Origin: an uncultured Clostridia bacterium
Lineage (GTDB): Bacteria; Bacillota; Clostridia; Christensenellales; Aristaeellaceae
Direction: 5' to 3'
Assembly (NCBI GenBank): GCA_934636425.1
Contig: CAKUAV010000147.1
Span: 1-7,274, forward strand
DNA length: 7,274 bases
In this document: piece by piece, positions 1 to 7,274 of the stretch
Position numbering within the stretch: the stretch's first letter is position 1
Layout: each line of letters opens with the position of its first letter
The notes under the pieces: generated by a model
The model's input: only the letters and a program-made list of their open reading frames with translations
What the model was told of the DNA's origin: nothing
Database searches by the model: none
Position numbers and translations under genes: made by a program

Positions 1-60
1 GTCTATATGAGCCATGATGCCGATGTTGCGCACATGCTCAAGCGGATGAGTTCTCGACAC
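1..60 (-). CDS. fusA: Elongation factor G, N-terminal 20 codons (partial)
   Basis: This is the beginning of the translocase EF-G, the GTPase that moves tRNAs and mRNA through the ribosome after peptide bond formation. Only 20 codons are present; the gene runs off the low-coordinate edge in frame. They read V(M)SRTHPLEHVRNIGIMAHID, which matches the conserved EF-G N-terminus leading into the P-loop AHIDAGKTT; the GKTT part lies outside the window. The start is GTG at 60-58, chosen because it gives the canonical family start and sits 10 nt after a good Shine-Dalgarno (AAAGGGGG, 71-78). It follows rpsG by 63 nt, the usual str operon order. Identity is secure despite the short length, because the motif and the context agree. 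Confidence 0.93.
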   Translation of the reverse strand, partial: MSRTHPLEHVRNIGIMAHID

Positions 61-70
61 GATCTATTGT

Positions 71-78
71 CCCCCTTT
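71..78 (-). promoter_or_regulatory. Shine-Dalgarno of fusA
   Basis: On the minus strand the sequence reads AAAGGGGG, one base away from AAAGGAGG. It ends 10 nt before the GTG codon at 60-58. It is what decides the non-ATG start of fusA; no ATG lies at a suitable distance. Confidence 0.8.
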
Positions 79-123
79 AATTTCTGAAACGATGCGGCCA
101 TCCCGCCCATGTCTTTGTTGTTA

Positions 124-594
124 TTACCAGCGATAATGCGCGAACGCCTTGTTGGCCTCGGCCATCTTGTGCATATCCTCACGGCGCTTGACAGCGTTGC
201 CCGTGTTGTTGGACGCATCGATGATCTCACCGGCCAGGCGATCGGCCATGGAGCGCTCGCCGCGGGTGCGCGCGAAGCTCACCAGCCAGCGCAGAGCCAG
301 CGTCTGACGGCGCTCGGGGCGAATCTCGACAGGAACCTGATAGGTGGCGCCGCCCACACGGCGGGCCTTGACTTCGAGAGCCGGGCTGATGTTGGCCAGA
401 GCGGCGTTGAACACCTCAATGGCCTCCTTGCCGGTCTTCTCGGCGACCTGCTCAAAAGCGGCATAGCACACGCTCTGAGACACGCCGCGCTTGCCGTCGT
501 ACATCATCTGGTTGATCAGCTTGGTGACGACGGTCGTGTTGTATACCGGATCCGGAAGCACTTCGCGCTTCGGAATAAATCCACGTCTGGGCAT
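124..594 (-). CDS. rpsG: 30S ribosomal protein S7
   Basis: S7 is a primary 16S rRNA-binding protein that nucleates assembly of the 30S head and lines the E site and mRNA exit channel. The 156-aa product has the usual family length and is collinear with bacterial S7 throughout. It begins MPRRG, continues through PDPVYNTTVVTKLINQMM and the strongly conserved LEVKARRVGGATYQVPVEIRP hairpin region (about residues 74-94), and ends in the signature HKMAEANKAFAHYRW. The start ATG at 594-592 follows a near-perfect Shine-Dalgarno 8 nt upstream, and the stop is TAA. It lies 175 nt after rpsL and 63 nt before fusA, as in str operons. In E. coli S7 represses its own operon by binding the rpsL-rpsG intercistronic RNA; whether that applies here is not shown by the sequence. 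Confidence 0.98.
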   Translation of the reverse strand: MPRRGFIPKREVLPDPVYNTTVVTKLINQMMYDGKRGVSQSVCYAAFEQVAEKTGKEAIEVFNAALANISPALEVKARRVGGATYQVPVEIRPERRQTLALRWLVSFARTRGERSMADRLAGEIIDASNNTGNAVKRREDMHKMAEANKAFAHYRW

Positions 595-769
595 GGGTTG
601 TCCCTCCTTATTTATCGTGACGTTCGACGGTGAAAAAACGATTCATCGCTCCGTTCGGGGCATTTGGCGCTGCCCCTCAGACCCGCTTTATCGAATACTT
701 GCGGCCCTCCGCCCGACGTTCCTTCCGGGCATGCTTCCGCTTTTTAAGACGCGGCAGGATGGATGATGA
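595..769 (-). other. rpsL-rpsG intercistronic region with hairpins
   Basis: This 175-nt stretch between rpsL and rpsG carries no credible ORF. On the transcript strand it can form GCCCG/CGGGC (arms 726-730 and 711-715, 10-nt loop) and GGGGCA/TGCCCC (arms 671-676 and 657-662, 8-nt loop). A run of six T (633-638) comes 18 nt after the second hairpin, which is too far for a standard intrinsic terminator. The T run is followed by the rpsG ribosome binding site. The folding could attenuate transcription or bind a protein such as S7, but no known motif was recognised. Confidence 0.5.
603..610 (-). promoter_or_regulatory. Shine-Dalgarno of rpsG
   Basis: The minus strand reads TAAGGAGG, full complementarity to the 16S anti-SD core, ending 8 nt before the rpsG ATG. 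It confirms the MPRRG start. Confidence 0.85.
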
Positions 770-1144
770 TTACTTCTTCGGCCGCTTCGCGCCGTAGAGA
801 GAACGGCCCTGCATACGCTTGGCCACGCCGGCCGCGTCCAGAGTGCCGCGGATGATGTGGTAACGGGTACCAGGCAGGTCGCGCACCTTGCCGCCGCGGA
901 TCAGCACGACGGAGTGCTCCTGCAGGTTGTGGCCGATACCGGGAATATAGCAAGTACCTTCGGTCATGTTCGTCAGGCGAACACGAGCGATTTTACGCAG
1001 AGCCGAGTTCGGCTTTTTGGGCGTCAGCGTTCTGACCTGAAGGCAGACGCCGCGCTTCTGCGGGCATTTCTGCAGAATGGGAGAGCCGGACTTGGTCGTC
1101 CTCTTTTCCCTACCCTTGCGAATCAACTGATTGATCGTGGGCAT
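770..1144 (-). CDS. rpsL: 30S ribosomal protein S12
   Basis: S12 sits at the decoding centre of the 30S subunit and helps monitor codon-anticodon pairing; it is the classical streptomycin target protein. The product is 124 aa, equal to E. coli S12 and shorter than Bacillus S12, which has an insertion before PQKRGVC. Landmarks are MPTINQLIRKGR at the N-terminus, CPQKRGVC (27-34), TPKKPNSALRK (41-51, with the decoding Lys43), PGIGHNLQEHSVVLIRGG (68-85), and RSLYGAKRPKK at the C-terminus. Asp89, the residue methylthiolated by RimO in some bacteria, is present. Two oddities: position 88 is Arg where nearly all bacteria have Lys, and residues 60-65 (MTEGTC) differ from the usual GIEVTA-like stretch. 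The ATG at 1144 is preferred over an upstream in-frame ATG at 1342, because it has a strong Shine-Dalgarno and matches family length; the upstream extension translates repeat DNA. Confidence 0.98.
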   Translation of the reverse strand: MPTINQLIRKGREKRTTKSGSPILQKCPQKRGVCLQVRTLTPKKPNSALRKIARVRLTNMTEGTCYIPGIGHNLQEHSVVLIRGGKVRDLPGTRYHIIRGTLDAAGVAKRMQGRSLYGAKRPKK

Positions 1145-1236
1145 TGGAGAACACCTCCTAAGTTTGTCAGGATATTGGGCTCTATATACGACCCCGCAAC
1201 CCTCGGGGCATAATAGACTTTTGTGATGCGCGGGGA
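1145..1236 (-). other. rpsL leader between repeat array and start codon
   Basis: The stretch has a small hairpin on the transcript strand (CCCCG/CGGGG, plus-strand arms 1204-1208 and 1192-1196, 7-nt loop) and then the rpsL ribosome binding site. I looked for a promoter: TATTAT and TATATA hexamers exist, but neither has a recognisable -35 box at 16-18 nt. Transcription of rpsL therefore probably comes from upstream of the L7Ae-family gene. No ORF or terminator was identified. Confidence 0.4.
1152..1160 (-). promoter_or_regulatory. Shine-Dalgarno of rpsL
   Basis: TAGGAGGTG on the minus strand, ending 7 nt before the rpsL ATG. It selects the start at 1144 and rules out the 66-codon upstream extension. 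Confidence 0.85.
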
Positions 1237-1337
1237 TTGGCGCGTCTGCGGACGCGCAGAGGATTTCGCATCTGCGGATGCGACCAAAGGGCTTTATGTG
1301 GAGCCGGCACTGCCGGTCGCCCTTTGGAAACCTTCGC
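1237..1337. repeat. Hairpin-rich repeat, copy 1
   Basis: First of three copies. The left 58 nt (1237-1294) are identical in all copies and hold two perfect hairpins with the same TGCG loop on the plus strand: GCGCGTC/GACGCGC (1240-1257) and CGCATC/GATGCG (1267-1282). A third stem, CCAAAGGGC/GCCCTTTGG, has arms 1284-1292 and 1319-1327. In this copy its loop is 26 nt long and contains its own hairpin CCGGC-ACT-GCCGG (1304-1316). The copy ends with the 21-nt segment shared by all copies (1317-1337), which includes CCTTCGC. It is non-coding as far as can be judged. Confidence 0.9.
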
Positions 1338-1365
1338 TGCAATCATCTATGGGCATGAAGGCTTT
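1331..1365. repeat. Spacer module, copy 1
   Basis: The 18-mer CCTTCGCTGCAATCATCT (1331-1348) recurs exactly at 1479-1496, followed in both places by a GGGCAT and a GAAGG that can pair back with CCTTC. Here the stem is CCTTC/GAAGG, arms 1331-1335 and 1357-1361. It overlaps the right end of repeat copy 1 and links it to copy 2. Confidence 0.75.
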
Positions 1366-1380
1366 TGCCTGCTGTGGAGC

Positions 1381-1464
1381 TTGGCGCGTCTGCGGACGCG
1401 CAGAGGATTTCGCATCTGCGGATGCGACCAAAGGGCTTCTTGGTCGCCCTTTGGAAACCTTCGC
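1381..1464. repeat. Hairpin-rich repeat, copy 2
   Basis: The 58-nt core (1381-1438) is identical to copies 1 and 3. It holds the same two TGCG-loop hairpins, then CCAAAGGGC/GCCCTTTGG (arms 1428-1436 and 1446-1454) closing a 9-nt loop TTCTTGGTC. The shared 21-nt right segment is at 1444-1464. It begins 144 nt after the start of copy 1. Confidence 0.9.
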
Positions 1465-1476
1465 TTCCTTTAGATG

Positions 1477-1512
1477 AACCTTCGCTGCAATCATCTGGGC
1501 ATTGAAGGTTTT
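1477..1512. repeat. Spacer module, copy 2
   Basis: Second occurrence of the CCTTCGCTGCAATCATCT module (18-mer at 1479-1496), with AACCTTC/GAAGGTT arms (1477-1483 and 1504-1510) forming a 7-bp stem. It sits between repeat copies 2 and 3. Copy 3 is followed only by a degenerate relative (AAACCTCTCGCTGC near 1614-1627). Confidence 0.75.
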
Positions 1513-1527
1513 CCCTTTTCGCAGAGT

Positions 1528-1611
1528 TTGGCGCGTCTGCGGACGCGCAGAGGATTTCGCATCTGCGGATGCGACCAAAGGGCTTCTTGCTCGCCCTTTG
1601 GAAACCTTCGC
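1528..1611. repeat. Hairpin-rich repeat, copy 3
   Basis: The core (1528-1585) is identical to copies 1 and 2. The third stem has arms 1575-1583 and 1593-1601 with loop TTCTTGCTC, one base different from copy 2. The shared right segment is 1591-1611. It begins 147 nt after the start of copy 2 and lies about 50 nt from the stop codon of the L7Ae-family gene; that remaining stretch (1612-1663) shows only a weak ACCTCT/AGAGGT inverted repeat. Confidence 0.9.
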
Positions 1612-1663
1612 CGAAACCTCTCGCTGCTTATTCTAATGAAGAAAGAGGTCTTGGCTTTGCGAT

Positions 1664-1903
1664 TCAGCGCACGATCGCGGCGGCTGCGGCCTTGACATGC
1701 ACGCCGCAGGCGTGACCCAGCTCCTCCATAGAGGGAACCTCGATCGGCTCGATATTGTGCGCGCGGCAGGCGTCGAATACGCGACGGGTGATAAAGACGT
1801 CGGCGTCCGTGGCCACATACACGCGCGCGGCCTCGCCGGCTTCGATCGCCTTGATGACCTGTCGGGCGCCTACGGCCTTCTTGCCTTCGGGCATGGACAG
1901 CAT
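1664..1903 (-). CDS. ybxF: L7Ae-family kink-turn RNA-binding protein (YbxF type)
   Basis: This 79-aa protein belongs to the bacterial L7Ae/L30e/S12e/Gadd45 superfamily, whose members bind kink-turn RNA. Bacillus YbxF (about 82 aa) is encoded at the same place between rpoC and rpsL. Visible family features are GARQVIKAIEAGEAARVYVATDAD (residues about 12-35), corresponding to the G-x-(K/R)-Q-x-x-K-A RNA-contacting segment and the V-x-V-A-x-D-A-D strand, and the C-terminal GHACGVHVKAAAAAIV. The start is chosen at ATG 1903-1901: AAGGAG (1913-1918) lies 9 nt upstream. The in-frame ATG at 1912 directly abuts that Shine-Dalgarno, and the ATG at 1957 lies inside the promoter spacer, upstream of the predicted transcription start. 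The exact role in the cell is unclear for this family; ribosome association has been described in Bacillus. Confidence 0.9.
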   Translation of the reverse strand: MLSMPEGKKAVGARQVIKAIEAGEAARVYVATDADVFITRRVFDACRAHNIEPIEVPSMEELGHACGVHVKAAAAAIVR

Positions 1904-1940
1904 GGTCTTCATCTCCTTGCCAGTATTTCCAAACTCGCAA

Positions 1941-1970
1941 ATTATAACACTCTGCAATATTGATTGTCAA
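1941..1970 (-). promoter_or_regulatory. Housekeeping-sigma promoter of the L7Ae-rpsL-rpsG-fusA unit
   Basis: The minus strand has TTGACA (1965-1970) and TATAAT (1941-1946), both perfect consensus, separated by 18 nt. The three bases before TATAAT are TGT, an extended -10. Transcription would start near 1934, giving a leader of about 30 nt before the L7Ae-family ATG at 1903. AT-rich DNA lies upstream of the -35 box (about 1981-1997). As no equally good promoter is seen before rpsL, this probably drives the whole str group. Confidence 0.88.
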
Positions 1971-2001
1971 TCACTTGCCGATTAAGTTTTGTATATTGCA
2001 G
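1952..2001. promoter_or_regulatory. Nested inverted repeats around the -35 box
   Basis: A 13-bp perfect palindrome TGATTG-T-CAATCA (1961-1973) covers the whole -35 hexamer. Abutting it is CTGCAATAT (1952-1960, inside the -35/-10 spacer), whose exact complement ATATTGCAG lies at 1993-2001 upstream of the promoter. The placement is what an operator would look like, but no known repressor motif was recognised, and short palindromes in AT-rich DNA can be chance. Confidence 0.4.
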
Positions 2002-2052
2002 GGACGGTATGCAAAATTTACGCGCTGCACGCGGCTCTGACAGGCGCGCGGC

Positions 2053-2087
2053 GGCGCGGCGGCTCGTTTTTGGCGAGTCGTCGCGCC
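2053..2087 (-). terminator. GC-rich hairpin after rpoC, possible terminator without U-tract
   Basis: Twenty nt after the rpoC stop the transcript can fold GGCGCG-A-CG-A-CTCG against its partner around a CCAAAAA loop: arms 2074-2087 and 2053-2066, 12 pairs with two A-C mismatches. The sequence after it is GC-rich rather than T-rich, so it is not a canonical intrinsic terminator. It may protect the rpoC 3' end, or act with Rho; readthrough into the next genes is possible. Confidence 0.45.
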
Positions 2088-2107
2088 CCGTGTCCGATTG
2101 TTGAAGA

Positions 2108-5740
<3,633 letters not shown>

Positions 5741-5748
5741 AGGGTTCT

Positions 5749-5755
5749 CTCCCTT
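5749..5755 (-). promoter_or_regulatory. Shine-Dalgarno of rpoC
   Basis: AAGGGAG on the minus strand, 8 nt before the TTG start codon. It fixes the non-ATG start of rpoC. Confidence 0.75.
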
Positions 5756-5814
5756 CCATGAGCCGGACTTTTTTTGAAGCCCGAGTCGACAATTTAACTC
5801 CAGCGGTCAATCGG

Positions 5815-5846
5815 GCGGGAGGGGCGCGCTTTACCGCCTCTCCCGC
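5815..5846 (-). other. Strong hairpin in the rpoB-rpoC gap
   Basis: Fifteen nt after the rpoB stop the transcript can form GCGGGAG/CTCCCGC (7 bp), an A-C mismatch, then GGCG/CGCC (4 bp) closing an 8-nt loop; plus-strand arms are 5815-5826 and 5835-5846. No T run follows directly; a run of seven A on the transcript strand comes about 40 nt later. It is more likely an mRNA-processing, stability or partial-attenuation element than a terminator, as rpoC has no visible promoter of its own. Confidence 0.55.
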
Positions 5847-5861
5847 ATCGAAAATAACGCG

Positions 5862-7274
<1,413 letters not shown>

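Noticed and set aside
109..633. A 174-codon plus-strand frame over rpsG
   Set aside because: It is antisense to rpsG, which is a full-length, unambiguous S7 gene with a Shine-Dalgarno; the antisense translation resembles nothing known.
1145..1342. An N-terminal extension of S12 from the ATG at 1342
   Set aside because: The extension reads through repeat copy 1 and its leader. The ATG at 1144 has a strong Shine-Dalgarno and gives the family length.
1294..1578. A 94-codon minus-strand frame with repeated SADAKSSARPQTRQ
   Set aside because: It only translates the DNA hairpin repeats, has no ribosome binding site, and the peptide repeat follows from the nucleotide repeat. Short plus-strand frames at 1223-1477 and 1474-1695 are rejected for the same reason.
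1237..1611. A CRISPR array
   Set aside because: Only three copies with about 145-nt periods, long repeats with several internal stems, related rather than unique spacers, and no cas gene in the window.
1237..1611. Tandem intrinsic terminators
   Set aside because: The stems are strong, but no T-tract follows any of them on either strand.
1904..1957. A longer L7Ae-family protein starting at the ATG at 1957 or 1912
   Set aside because: The ATG at 1957 lies between the -35 and -10 boxes, so it would not be on the transcript from that promoter. The ATG at 1912 directly abuts the Shine-Dalgarno.
1964..1994. A plus-strand promoter for a divergent gene
   Set aside because: The AT-rich stretch lacks a convincing -35/-10 pair in that direction, and the only open frames downstream are antisense to rpoC.

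Overview
The window is a piece of bacterial housekeeping chromosome. All genes lie on the minus strand, so transcription runs from high to low coordinates: 3' part of rpoB, rpoC, a small L7Ae-family RNA-binding protein gene (ybxF type), rpsL, rpsG and the first 20 codons of fusA. This rpoBC-L7Ae-rpsL-rpsG-fusA order is typical of Bacillota. S12 is short (124 aa, without the N-terminal-side insertion of Bacillus S12), beta lacks the large proteobacterial insertion, and RpoC carries a FASYIVLDPG stretch that I associate with clostridial sequences. The DNA is GC-rich. The best guess is a GC-rich member of class Clostridia; genus cannot be read from this window.

Layout, in transcription order: rpoB C-terminal 470 codons (7274-5862); a 121-nt gap with a strong hairpin; rpoC with a TTG start (5740-2108); a 204-nt intergenic stretch with a GC-rich hairpin and then a perfect-consensus promoter (-35 TTGACA, 18-nt spacer, extended -10 TGTTATAAT); the L7Ae-family gene (1903-1664); a 519-nt gap filled largely by a triplicated, hairpin-rich repeat; rpsL (1144-770); a 175-nt gap with hairpins; rpsG (594-124); and fusA with a GTG start (60-1). 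Strong Shine-Dalgarno sequences fix the starts of rpoC, rpsL, rpsG, fusA and the L7Ae-family gene.

Functionally this is two linked units: RNA polymerase core subunits beta and beta', then the str-type group (decoding-centre protein S12, 16S head organiser S7, translocase EF-G), apparently with its own promoter in front of the L7Ae-family gene. No plus-strand gene, RNA gene, insertion sequence with a transposase or CRISPR array was found. I see no obvious new biological system. The points most worth a second look are the repeat array between the L7Ae-family gene and rpsL, the nested palindromes on the str promoter, a natural Arg at S12 position 88 (a classical streptomycin-resistance position), a roughly 21-residue insertion in beta, and a context-dependent use of the Ile codon ATA.
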